Shown: piece after piece, positions 24,401 to 32,679 of the stretch
Numbering within the stretch: position 1 is the first letter of the stretch
Layout of the letters: the number at the start of each line of letters is the position of its first letter
Origin: Acidobacteriota bacterium
Lineage (GTDB): Bacteria > Acidobacteriota > Terriglobia > Bryobacterales > UBA6623
Length of the DNA: 41,358 nt
Direction: 5' to 3'
NCBI GenBank assembly: GCA_027624045.1
Contig: JAQBUE010000021.1
Location: forward strand, 1 to 41,358
The notes under the pieces: generated by a model
The model's input: the letters and a program-made list of their open reading frames with translations, nothing else
Told to the model about the DNA's origin: nothing
The model's database searches: none
Position numbers and translations under genes: made by a program

Positions 24401-26233
24401 CTAGTCTGTCCGAATCATGACCTGCCGGTCGTAGTCAAGGTCTCGCGCTGCCGGCGTCACAATCGTCTTGCCATTGATGTAGATCTTCTTTTCGAGTACC
24501 TTCGCGCGCCGCACGTCGTCTTCGCTAACGAAAGGAACCGTTTCCACATCAGGTGCCGGCGGCTTCGGCTCGGGCTTGCTTTGCATCACGGGGCTGGTCC
24601 GCGGCGACACTTGACTCGGTGTCGTGCCGTGGCGCCCATTCAAGAAACGGTCCACAACCACAGCCGCGGGACGAGCCACCAGCGCTGCCCGGGCGCCGGA
24701 GTTGCTTCCGTGTCCATCGATGCCGCGCTGCCTCAAATACTGATCCACCGCCGCCGCCACCTTCGGTTCCCGTGTCCCTCCGCCCGAGACGGCCCAGGCA
24801 GAGCCGGCCCCGATAGAGCCAGCGCCGCGCCGGGGCGCCGCGAAAAACGCCCGCGCCTCTTCGCTCTCGAATGCCGCCTCCACGTCGCGCACCTTGTAAG
24901 CGACGCGCTTGATATTGATCAGGTGCATCGGCCCCACGTTGTCACCGGTAATGTTCCCCGCGATCGCCCCGCACCCGAGCGTCATCGACGGTAGTACGTT
25001 CGTCGTGATGCCGGTGGAGCCCTGCGGTGACGGCGTATTCACCAACACCCGGAACGCCGGCATCGTTAAGCCGAACTCGCGTATGCGCTGCTCGTTCTTC
25101 GAATAGATCACGCAGGTATGTCCGCGGCCGCCGAAATTCACAATCGCGGCCGATACCTTCAACGCCTCGGCAAAATCCCTGGCAAAATAAACGCTCAGGA
25201 CAGGCGACAGCTTCTCCGCCGACAAGGGGTGCTCGCGGCCTACGCCCTTCAGTTCCACCACCAGCGCCCGCACGTCGTCCGAAACGCTGAACCCGGCCAT
25301 CTTGGCGATGCGTTGTGGCGACTGTCCAACGCATTCGGCATTCACACGGAAATCCTTCGTAATAAGCAGCCTCGCCAGTGCGTCGGTTTGCTCCGCGTTG
25401 CACAAGTAAGCGCCGTGCTTGCCCAGCGCCGCGAAGACCGCGTCACGGTTCTTCTCTTCCGTGACGACACACTGCTCACTCGAGCAGACCGTCCCATAGT
25501 CAAACGATTTACCGTCGATCACCGAGCCGATCGCTTCGTCAATGTCGGCCGAATCATCGAGCAGCACCGCCACGTTGCCCGGACCCACACCGAGCGCCGG
25601 CTTGCCACTCGAGTAGGCCGCCCGCACGATGCCCGGCCCGCCTGTTGAAAGAATCAAACTCGTCCGGCGATGCTTGATCAACTCGTTCGTGCCCTCGATC
25701 GTCGCCTTCGTAAGACACTGCACAATGCCCTTGGGCGCGCCAGCCTGCTCGGCGGCCTCGGCCAGAATTCGCGCGCTTTCGCAGGTGCAGTTCACCGCCC
25801 GCGGGTGCGGACTCACGACGATCGCATTCCGCCCCTTCAACGCGATGAGAATCTTGAAGAACGCCGTCGAGGTGGGATTCGTGGTCGGAAGAATCGCGGC
25901 CACGACACCCACCGGTTCCGCGATCTCGATAATTCCGTTGGCGCGATCTTCCCGGATGATGCCGACCGTTTTCATCGGACGAATCGCCCGATGCAATAGG
26001 TCCGAAGTCAGCAAGTTTTTGATGGTCTTGTCGCGAACGTTGCCGTAGCCGGTTTCCTCGACGGCCAGTTTCGCCAGTGATTCCGCATTGGCTCGGGCCG
26101 CCGCCGCGACATGGTCGATGATGCGGTCAACCTGCTCTTGCGTGAACGGACGAAATTGCAGGAAAGCTTCGTGCGCCGCCGCCACCTTCGTGCGGACTTC
26201 TTGAATCGACTGCAGGTCCTTATCCGCCAACAT
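24401..26233 (-). CDS. microcompartment-associated acylating aldehyde dehydrogenase with C-terminal extension
   Basis: This 610-residue protein oxidises an aldehyde to acyl-CoA with NAD+ and CoA, like EutE, PduP and the N-terminal half of AdhE. The catalytic cysteine is Cys250 in DYGTVCSSEQCVV; PVGVVAAILPTTNPTSTAFF and GVGPGNVAVLLDDSADI are family hallmarks. The core ends near residue 470. The remaining 140 residues are unusual: a short amphipathic helix (about 492-505, VAAAVDQYLRQRGI), a second helix, a Pro-rich linker (541-565), and a terminal segment with VTPAARDL at 592-599. Helix plus flexible linker resembles an encapsulation peptide, here at the C-terminus, while EutE and PduP carry it at the N-terminus. 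It starts 9 bases after the shell-protein gene. Confidence 0.85.
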   Translation of the reverse strand: MLADKDLQSIQEVRTKVAAAHEAFLQFRPFTQEQVDRIIDHVAAAARANAESLAKLAVEETGYGNVRDKTIKNLLTSDLLHRAIRPMKTVGIIREDRANGIIEIAEPVGVVAAILPTTNPTSTAFFKILIALKGRNAIVVSPHPRAVNCTCESARILAEAAEQAGAPKGIVQCLTKATIEGTNELIKHRRTSLILSTGGPGIVRAAYSSGKPALGVGPGNVAVLLDDSADIDEAIGSVIDGKSFDYGTVCSSEQCVVTEEKNRDAVFAALGKHGAYLCNAEQTDALARLLITKDFRVNAECVGQSPQRIAKMAGFSVSDDVRALVVELKGVGREHPLSAEKLSPVLSVYFARDFAEALKVSAAIVNFGGRGHTCVIYSKNEQRIREFGLTMPAFRVLVNTPSPQGSTGITTNVLPSMTLGCGAIAGNITGDNVGPMHLINIKRVAYKVRDVEAAFESEEARAFFAAPRRGAGSIGAGSAWAVSGGGTREPKVAAAVDQYLRQRGIDGHGSNSGARAALVARPAAVVVDRFLNGRHGTTPSQVSPRTSPVMQSKPEPKPPAPDVETVPFVSEDDVRRAKVLEKKIYINGKTIVTPAARDLDYDRQVMIRTD

Positions 26234-26242
26234 CGCGGGCCG

Positions 26243-26539
26243 CTATCCCTTGCCGCTTTTGGCGACCACGCTCTTCGGCACGACCTTGTTCTCAGCTTCT
26301 TCGTGAGGATTCGGAATCACATGGACGCTGACCAACTCTCCGACGCGCCGCGCCGCCGCCGCCCCGGCATCGGTCGCCGCTTTTACCGCGCCCACATCGC
26401 CGCGACAGGTCACTGTCACGTAACCCGCTCCAATGTATTCCTTGCCTTCGAGCACAACCTTCGCCGCCTTCGCCATCGCGTCGGCTGCTTCGATCGCTCC
26501 CACCAGGCCCTTCGTTTCAATCATTCCCAACGCTTCCAC
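26243..26539 (-). CDS. bacterial microcompartment shell protein, BMC-H
   Basis: This 98-residue single BMC domain protein (Pfam PF00936 type, EutM/PduA-like) forms the flat hexamers that tile microcompartment shells. It opens [20 protein letters not shown], the canonical first strand and helix; [20 protein letters not shown] contains the central pore loop (IGAG) and the conserved GDVGAV stretch. The last 15 residues form a charged tail. The start is GTG at 26539, with GGGGAG at a good distance. It is the first gene of a two-gene unit with the aldehyde dehydrogenase. No BMC-P vertex gene, BMC-T gene or second shell gene is seen nearby. Confidence 0.93.
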   Translation of the reverse strand: MEALGMIETKGLVGAIEAADAMAKAAKVVLEGKEYIGAGYVTVTCRGDVGAVKAATDAGAAAARRVGELVSVHVIPNPHEEAENKVVPKSVVAKSGKG

Positions 26540-26684
26540 AGGTCGCTCCCCGCTCCGTAGCGTATTCGTGAAAGTAGCACAAGTCGGGCCTCCTGTACCA
26601 GATCCGTCCGGCTACAGATAATGAAACGTCCTGGCTTGGCTTGAGCGCCGCACGAGGCGGCCTAACGCCGGCTCTTGGAGGGGT

Positions 26685-27779
26685 ATGTCCGCATTGACTC
26701 ACGTGTTGCCCTTTGCCGCGGGGCTCGCTGCCTTGGTCGCCGGGGCCGAACTGCTCGTTCGTGGATCGTCGAAACTGGCGCGCTCCTGGGGTGTCGGCCC
26801 TTTGGTTATCGGGTTGACCATCGTCGCCTTCGGCACGAGCACTCCGGAACTTGCCGTCAGCTTGAAAGCGACGCTGACCGGCCAAGCGGACCTTTCAGTC
26901 GGCAATGTCGTCGGAAGCAACATCGCCAATGTCCTGCTCATCCTGGGTGTTTGTGCTTTGGTCGCTCCGCTTCGCGTGGCCCTGCAATTGGTCCGGTCGG
27001 ATGTGTGGGTCATGGTTGCGGCCTCCGGTGTAGTCTGGGGGCTGTCGATAGACGGGGAAATCAGCCGCGTCGAGGGGCTGCTATTAGCCTCCAGCCTGGT
27101 CCTTTACACCTGGCACGCGGTCCGACAAGAGCAGCGCCAGTCGAAGACGGATCCGTCAGAGCAAGGCTCGGACCAGCCGCGCCAATCCCACGCCTCGTGG
27201 ACGGAGCACTGGTCGGTCAATATTGGATTAGCCCTCGCCGGGCTCGCCCTCCTGATCCAGGGATCGGAGTGGCTGATTGACGCCGCGTTGGCCCTCGGCA
27301 GGGACCTGGGTATCAGCGAATTGATTCTGGGCTTGACCGTTGTGGCTGTCGGTACATCTCTTCCTGAACTCGCGACATCATTCATAGCGACCCTGAAGGG
27401 CGAGCGCGATATCGCGGTGGGCAATATCGTGGGGAGCAATATCTTCAACTTGCTCGGCGTGCTGGGTCTCTCGGCCGCGTTGAGTCCCGTCGCGATCCAG
27501 GTCGCTGAGTCCGCGCTGCGCTTCGATATCCCCGTCATGACCGCCGTCGCCGTCGCCTGCCTCCCGATCTTCTTCACCGGCTACAGAATCGATCGGTGGG
27601 AAGGCGCACTGTTCCTCGGATACTACATTGCCTACGTCGTCTATCTGGTACTCGACGCAACATCGCCGCAAGCGCTCCAGCCGTATACCGTCACCATGCT
27701 TGGTTTCGTGATCCCGCTCACGGTGGCGACGTTGGGCATCATCGTAGTCCGCTCGTGGAGAAACGGAAAGCTCGCTTAG
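26685..27779 (+). CDS. calcium/sodium antiporter (CaCA family, YrbG-like)
   Basis: This 364-residue inner-membrane protein has about ten helices and two inverted alpha repeats. The first is at about residues 36-60 (GPLVIGLTIVAFGTSTPELA) and the second at about 209-233 (SELILGLTVVAVGTSLPELA); each carries the acidic residue that binds cation. A charged cytoplasmic loop (about 146-178) separates the halves. It exchanges Ca2+ for Na+ or H+. A GGAGGGG lies just before the ATG. It is divergent from the microcompartment genes, with 145 bases between starts. Confidence 0.92.
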   Translation: MSALTHVLPFAAGLAALVAGAELLVRGSSKLARSWGVGPLVIGLTIVAFGTSTPELAVSLKATLTGQADLSVGNVVGSNIANVLLILGVCALVAPLRVALQLVRSDVWVMVAASGVVWGLSIDGEISRVEGLLLASSLVLYTWHAVRQEQRQSKTDPSEQGSDQPRQSHASWTEHWSVNIGLALAGLALLIQGSEWLIDAALALGRDLGISELILGLTVVAVGTSLPELATSFIATLKGERDIAVGNIVGSNIFNLLGVLGLSAALSPVAIQVAESALRFDIPVMTAVAVACLPIFFTGYRIDRWEGALFLGYYIAYVVYLVLDATSPQALQPYTVTMLGFVIPLTVATLGIIVVRSWRNGKLA

Positions 27780-27830
27780 TGCGAGTTCACCTGCAACGCA
27801 AACGCCAACAGCGGGAATGAATCGCCCGCT

Positions 27831-27886
27831 GCCGCTTTACTGTCGCCGCTTTACTGTCGCCGCCTTACAATCGCCGCCTCATAATT
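27831..27886. repeat. 14-base tandem repeat, four units
   Basis: GCCGCTTTACTGTC occurs twice in perfect tandem (27831-27858), followed by two degraded units (GCCGCCTTACAATC and GCCGCCTCATAATT) that run to 27886, five bases before a GTG start codon. The last unit may supply the -10 and leader of the next gene, so unit number could change its expression. Confidence 0.75.
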
Positions 27887-27891
27887 GAAGC

Positions 27892-28158
27892 GTGACGCGG
27901 TTGCTGGAACGAGCATTCAAGGCGGCTTCGGAACTCCCGTCCGAAGAACAGGATGCGCTTGCCCCCCGGGTGCTTAACGAGATCGCCTGGGAAGAGAAAT
28001 GGGACTCAGCCCTCGAGCGCGATCCAGAAAAGCTCAAGAAGCTGGCCGCCCAGGCGCGGGAGGAGATCGAAGCCGGCAAGATTCGGCCCCTAGAACCCTC
28101 CCGGCCTGCAAGCTCGTCCACAACCTCAATTCTCTGCCGCCCGGCAACCATCTTCTAG
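27892..28158 (+). CDS. antitoxin-like small protein, probably truncated
   Basis: This 88-residue, mostly helical, charged protein starts at a GTG. Residues 1-65 (LLERAFKAASELPSEEQDAL, then a WEEKWDSALE helix) match a family of small proteins often found as the antitoxin of type II pairs with a RelE/ParE-type toxin. The family normally ends soon after a GK..PL motif, here GKIRPLEP at 62-69. The extra 19 residues are unrelated, and the stop codon lies inside a dispersed repeat at 28155-28181. No toxin gene follows. It is probably a remnant or an orphan antitoxin. Confidence 0.55.
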   Translation: MTRLLERAFKAASELPSEEQDALAPRVLNEIAWEEKWDSALERDPEKLKKLAAQAREEIEAGKIRPLEPSRPASSSTTSILCRPATIF

Positions 28159-28181
28159 CCGAGCCGCGACCAAAGGGAGCG
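28155..28181 (+). repeat. REP-like repeat, copy 1
   Basis: The core CTAGCCGAGCCGCGACC followed by a short variable part and AGGGAGC is shared with copies at 31969-31995 and, inverted, 32072-32098. In this copy the variable part is AAA where the other two have GGC. It supplies the stop codon of the antitoxin-like ORF. Confidence 0.85.
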
Positions 28182-28290
28182 ATGCGAACCCGCCCGCACA
28201 CGGACAACGAGCCCGGAACGCTCGTTGCCAGCCAAAGTCGGCCAGTCCTCGACATCAACTCGCTAAACTAAGTCCTTTCCCGACAAAGTC

Positions 28291-31200
28291 ATGAGCGAGC
28301 CGAAGTTCCAAAAAGCGCAAGCAATCGTCAACTTCCCCGAGGTCGAAGCCTCCATCCAAAAATTCTGGGAAGAGAATCGCATCTTCGAGAAGTCGATCGA
28401 AAGCCGCGAAGGCGGGCCGCGCTTCACCTTCTACGAAGGCCCGCCCACCGCCAACGGCCTGCCACACAACGGCCACGTGCTGACGCGCGTCTTCAAAGAC
28501 GTTTTCCTGCGCTACCGCTCGATGCGCGGCTATCAAGTGCTCCGCAAAGGTGGCTGGGACACACACGGACTCCCCGTCGAGGTCGAAGTCGAAAAAGAGC
28601 TCGGCATCCACGGCAAGCAGGCCATCGAGGAATACGGCGTCAAGGGCTTCATCCTGCGCTGCATGCAGTCCGTTTTTCGCTACACCGCCGAGTGGGAGCG
28701 CATGACGAACCGCGTCGGCTTCTGGGTCGACCTCGACGACGCCTACGTCACCTATCACAAGACCTACGTCGAAAGTGTTTGGTGGGCGCTCTCCGAGCTC
28801 TTCAACCAGGGCCTGCTCTATCAGGGGCACAAGATCGTCTGGTGGTGGCCGCAGGGCGGCACCGCGCTGTCAGCCGGCGAGGTCGGACTCGGCTACAAAC
28901 CCACCGACGATCCGGCCGTTTACGTCGCGCTCGAACTCGTCGACGAACCCGGCACCTATCTCGTCGTCTGGACCACCACTCCCTGGACGTTGCCCTCTAA
29001 CCAGTACACCGCTGTTCGCCCTGACTATGACTACGTGCAGGTTGCCGACGGCAATCACAAGCTGATCGTCGCCGCGGCGCTGCGTGAAACGCTGGCCCAG
29101 AAGATCGGACGCGACCTTCCTGTCGAGCGCGAGTTCAAAGGCGAAGCCCTACTCGGCAAACGCTACCATCCGCCGCTCGACTACTACCTGGATGAATACT
29201 GGGACAAGACCGCCGAACTTAAAGACGGCGGTACCGAACCCGTCCTGTGGCGTGTGCTCGCCGCGGACTTTGTCGAACTCGACCAGGGCACTGGGCTCGT
29301 TCACGAGTCGCCCGCCTTCGGTGAAGTCGACTACGACCTGCTCCGCAAGCACGCCGCCCGTTTCAAAGACCCGACCGAGATCCCGCTGCTCTGTCCCGTC
29401 AAGCCCGACGGCACATTCAACGATCAGACACCTGACCTCGAAGGCCAGTGGGTTAAGGACGCCGATAAGCAGGTCATCCGCACTCTTCGCGACAAAGGCC
29501 TGCTGCTGCACCGCGAAAACTACCGCCACGATTACCCCTTCTGCTGGCGCGCCGATGACGATCCGCTGATTCAGTACGCCCGTCCGGCATGGTTTATCCG
29601 CACGACGGCGAAGATCCACAACGCCATCGCCAACAGCGCCGCCGCCACCTGGATGCCGCCGCACATCGGCACGGGTCGCTTCGGCGATTTCCTCAAGAAC
29701 AACGTCGATTGGGCGCTCTCGCGCGAACGCTATTGGGGTACGCCACTCAACATCTGGATCAACGACGAGAGTGGCAAGATGGCGGCGCCGTCGTCGGTCA
29801 AAGAAATCCTCGCGAAGAACCCAAACGCTTTCGACCACTTCTACCGCGACAGGGAAAAAGAGCCCACCCTCTCCGACCATCTCATGGTCCACAAGCCCTG
29901 GATCGACGACGTCACCTTCACCGAGCCCGGTGAGCCAGGCGTCTATCGCCGCGTGCCTGAAGTGATCGACTGCTGGTTCGATTCCGGCTGCATGCCCTTC
30001 GCGCAATGGGGCTATCCGCACCAGAACGCTGACAAGTTCGCCAACGCCTTCCCGGCCGACTACATCACCGAAGCGATCGATCAAACGCGCGGCTGGTTCT
30101 ATTCGCAATTGATGATCTCGACGCTGCTCTTTAGCAAAGAGACGCAGAAGAAGCTCGGCCTGGAGCTACGCGAGTACCCGCATCCGTTCAAAACCTGCAT
30201 CGTGCTCGGACATGTCACCGACGCCGAGGGCAAGAAGGAATCGAAATCCAAGGGCAACTACACGCCGCCCGAAGTCATCTTCGACAAGATCGCGCAGGAG
30301 TTCGCCATCATCAATGCCGAAGCTGAGGGCATCGCCGTCGAACCCGGCACGGCGGTCATCGCCCGCGAAGACCTCGACGCCCTCGACCTGCTTCCCGGCG
30401 CCGAAATGAAGGTCTATCGCTCTGACAAGACCGAGACCGCCTTCACGGTCAAGATGCAGCGCGCCAAGAAACTCCCGCGACGGCTGATCGCCCTGTCGAA
30501 GCAAGACCGCGACGCGCTCGGCCTCCGTCCCTGTGAACAAGGCGTCGCCATCAAGCCCAACGATGTCCAATTCTTAACGAGCCGCGAACGCGTCACGATC
30601 GAAAGTCCGACCGCCAAGGCGCCCGGAGCCGACGCCTTCCGCTGGTTTTTCCTCGCCGGAAATCCACCGTGGTCGGCCACGCGGCACTCGCTCGCCAACG
30701 TGCGGACGATCCAAAAGGAATTCCCCCTCAAGGTGCGGAACGTTTATTCGTTCTTCACGATCTACGCCAATATTGACGCCTTCGACCCCGCGACGATGAA
30801 GGGCCGTCCCATCGCCGAGCGCACGCTGCTTGACCGCTGGATTCTCTCCGAGCTCGCCATCATCACCGAGTCCGTCCCGAACTTCATGGACAACTACCTT
30901 GCGTATGAGGCCGCCGGCGAGCTGTCGCGATTCGTCGACGGACTCTCGAACTGGTATCTCCGCCGCAGCCGCCAGCGCTATTGGAAGAACGAGTTTGACG
31001 CCGACAAACAGGACGCCTACGCCACGCTCTACGAATGCCTGACTTCGGTGATCGCCCTCGCCGCGCCCTTTGTGCCCTTCATGGCCGAAGAGATCTACCA
31101 GAACATCGTCCGCGGACCGAACGGCGACGCCCCCGAAAGCATCCACCTCTGCGACTGCCCTCCGGCCCGGCCCGAAGACATCGACCGCGCACTGTCAGAG

Positions 31201-31941
31201 GAGATGGCCGCTATCCGCAACATCGTTTCACTCGGCCTGCGCGTCCGTACCGAGCACAAACTCAAGGTTCGCCAGCCGCTCTCGAAAGCCGAAGTCGTGC
31301 TGCCCGACGACGACCTGCGCGCGCGGCTCGGCCAGTACAACCACCTCATCGAAGAGGAACTCAACGTCCACGAAGTCACCTTCGTCCGCGGCGATGAAGG
31401 ACACGTCAGCTACTCGGTCCGCCCAAACTTCCGGCGCCTTGGACCGCGCCTCGGCAGCAAGATGCCGCTCGCGAAGAAGGCTTTCCAGGCCGTCGACGGC
31501 TCCGCGCTCCGCGCCCAACTCCTCAGCCAAGGCTTCGCCGAGATCCAGCTTGACGGCGAGGCTCTCCGGCTCGACCCCGAGGACGTTGAAGTCCTCGTCG
31601 AAGCCGCCGAGCATTTCGCCGCCGCCGGAGATCAGACGACCGTCGTCGTCGTCAATATCGACCTCGACGATAAGCTGCGCGAAGAAGGCCTCTACCGCGA
31701 GATCCTGCACGGCGTTCAAAATCTCCGCAAACAACTCGACATCGAATACACCCAGCGCATCCGGCTATCCATCCAAGGCTCCGAACGCCTCCAGCGCATC
31801 CTAGCCGCCAACCAAGACCACTTCAAAGGCGAAGTCCTCTGCACCGAACTCCGCCACGACCAACCCAACTGGAACAACGTCGAAGCCCGCACCCTGAAAG
31901 TAGAAGACGAAGAAGTAACGATACTCCTCTCCAAAGCCTAA
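28291..31941 (+). CDS. ileS: isoleucyl-tRNA synthetase (type-2-like, with large insertion)
   Basis: This 1216-residue class I synthetase charges tRNA-Ile. The HIGH motif is HNGH at 59-62 (PPTANGLPHNGH); the WDTHGLPVEVEVEK stretch and the editing domain (VVWTTTPWTLPSNQY) are intact, and the KMSKS loop is KESKS at 649-653 followed by KGN. After it, a stretch of about 105 residues (about 670-775) interrupts the usual short link to the GADALRW motif, found here as ADAFRWFFLAGNPPW from 780. The C-terminal anticodon-binding and DUF5915-like parts follow. Length exceeds the usual 1050-1100 because of the insertion. The N-terminus resembles the eukaryotic-like type 2 enzymes, which are often less sensitive to mupirocin; that property is not shown here. 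Confidence 0.95.
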   Translation: MSEPKFQKAQAIVNFPEVEASIQKFWEENRIFEKSIESREGGPRFTFYEGPPTANGLPHNGHVLTRVFKDVFLRYRSMRGYQVLRKGGWDTHGLPVEVEVEKELGIHGKQAIEEYGVKGFILRCMQSVFRYTAEWERMTNRVGFWVDLDDAYVTYHKTYVESVWWALSELFNQGLLYQGHKIVWWWPQGGTALSAGEVGLGYKPTDDPAVYVALELVDEPGTYLVVWTTTPWTLPSNQYTAVRPDYDYVQVADGNHKLIVAAALRETLAQKIGRDLPVEREFKGEALLGKRYHPPLDYYLDEYWDKTAELKDGGTEPVLWRVLAADFVELDQGTGLVHESPAFGEVDYDLLRKHAARFKDPTEIPLLCPVKPDGTFNDQTPDLEGQWVKDADKQVIRTLRDKGLLLHRENYRHDYPFCWRADDDPLIQYARPAWFIRTTAKIHNAIANSAAATWMPPHIGTGRFGDFLKNNVDWALSRERYWGTPLNIWINDESGKMAAPSSVKEILAKNPNAFDHFYRDREKEPTLSDHLMVHKPWIDDVTFTEPGEPGVYRRVPEVIDCWFDSGCMPFAQWGYPHQNADKFANAFPADYITEAIDQTRGWFYSQLMISTLLFSKETQKKLGLELREYPHPFKTCIVLGHVTDAEGKKESKSKGNYTPPEVIFDKIAQEFAIINAEAEGIAVEPGTAVIAREDLDALDLLPGAEMKVYRSDKTETAFTVKMQRAKKLPRRLIALSKQDRDALGLRPCEQGVAIKPNDVQFLTSRERVTIESPTAKAPGADAFRWFFLAGNPPWSATRHSLANVRTIQKEFPLKVRNVYSFFTIYANIDAFDPATMKGRPIAERTLLDRWILSELAIITESVPNFMDNYLAYEAAGELSRFVDGLSNWYLRRSRQRYWKNEFDADKQDAYATLYECLTSVIALAAPFVPFMAEEIYQNIVRGPNGDAPESIHLCDCPPARPEDIDRALSEEMAAIRNIVSLGLRVRTEHKLKVRQPLSKAEVVLPDDDLRARLGQYNHLIEEELNVHEVTFVRGDEGHVSYSVRPNFRRLGPRLGSKMPLAKKAFQAVDGSALRAQLLSQGFAEIQLDGEALRLDPEDVEVLVEAAEHFAAAGDQTTVVVVNIDLDDKLREEGLYREILHGVQNLRKQLDIEYTQRIRLSIQGSERLQRILAANQDHFKGEVLCTELRHDQPNWNNVEARTLKVEDEEVTILLSKA

Positions 31942-31968
31942 AGCCCCTACGGCCCGTTCGATCATCTG

Positions 31969-31995
31969 CTAGCCGAGCCGCGACCGGCAGGGAGC
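31969..31995 (+). repeat. REP-like repeat, copy 2
   Basis: This 27-base copy is a perfect inverted match to copy 3 at 32072-32098, with 76 bases between, so the pair can fold into a long hairpin. It lies 27 bases past the ileS stop and could end its transcript. Confidence 0.9.
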
Positions 31996-32071
31996 GGTCC
32001 AACCCGACCGGCTAGAAGACCTGCCCTGAAGGCCTCCCGCGCGGATCGTCCGACACACACGAATGTGCATT

Positions 32072-32098
32072 GCTCCCTGCCGGTCGCGGCTCGGCTAG
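32072..32098 (-). repeat. REP-like repeat, copy 3 (inverted)
   Basis: Reverse complement of the copy at 31969-31995 over all 27 bases. It borders the transposase remnant on the left. Confidence 0.9.
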
Positions 32099-32128
32099 TG
32101 ATCGGATCTACCCATGGAGTGCCTTGGG

Positions 32129-32350
32129 CTATGGGCATTCACTCGCCGGTTCCGCCCAGCGCCCCCGGCCCAACTTCTCAAACACCGCCATCGCCTCGCC
32201 CTGCCCCCGCACGACGTATTCAATCGCCGCCTCGACCTCCGAATCCTTCCACGAGTAACGTGTGCTCCCATGCCGCGTCCATCGCCGCGTCCCCACCCCA
32301 TCCAACCCAGCACGATTCAACGCCCGACTCGGTTCGGGCTTGGGCCTTGC
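32129..32350 (-). pseudogene. probable C-terminal remnant of an IS200/REP-associated (Y1) transposase
   Basis: The minus strand reads RRWTRHGSTRYSWKDSEVEA then AIEYVVRGQGEAMAVFE, preceded by PEPSRALNRA. From memory this resembles the end of REP-associated tyrosine transposases and IS200-like relatives, where a W..HGSTRYLW segment precedes a helix ending in QGE. The HUH and catalytic Tyr region is not present, and no start codon with a ribosome binding site precedes it. It lies beside two inverted REP-like repeats, fitting a REP-transposase association. No alignment was run. Confidence 0.4.
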
Positions 32351-32679
32351 GCGGTTGCAAGAGGCGCCGCAAGAATGAGTGCAACAGCGAGTGCAAAAAG
32401 GAAGAATTCAGCAAGGCCGGCAATAGGTCGTTTCATCTCAACTCCAGGTAAAGGGCTGGACCGATTCTAGCCGACTCCATGCGGCGGCGTTCCCCGGTGT
32501 GTAACTTCAAAACCGATTGCCGAGTGGAACGAAATCGAGTGTCATCCGGTGGCTAGAGAGGCCGTCGACAAACAGTGATTGACACCCGTTGTTATCGGCA
32601 CGCATCCGGAGGCGATACAATTTGGCGGGGCAAGGGTCGCACGCGGTTGCGCCGATAGGCCCGAACGAGATCTAGAAAA

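Larger units (their letters stand above)
31942..32679. other. gene-free stretch with inverted repeats and a transposase remnant
   Basis: No intact gene lies in these 738 bases. The left part holds two facing copies of the REP-like repeat (31969-31995 and 32072-32098). The middle part (32129-32350, minus strand) reads as a decayed transposase end. The right part, to the M20 gene at 32680, shows nothing recognisable apart from a TTGACA at 32579-32584 that has no well-spaced -10. Confidence 0.6.

Noticed and set aside
29149..30108. 319-residue open frame antisense to ileS
   Set aside because: It mirrors the codon bias of ileS and has no recognisable domain.
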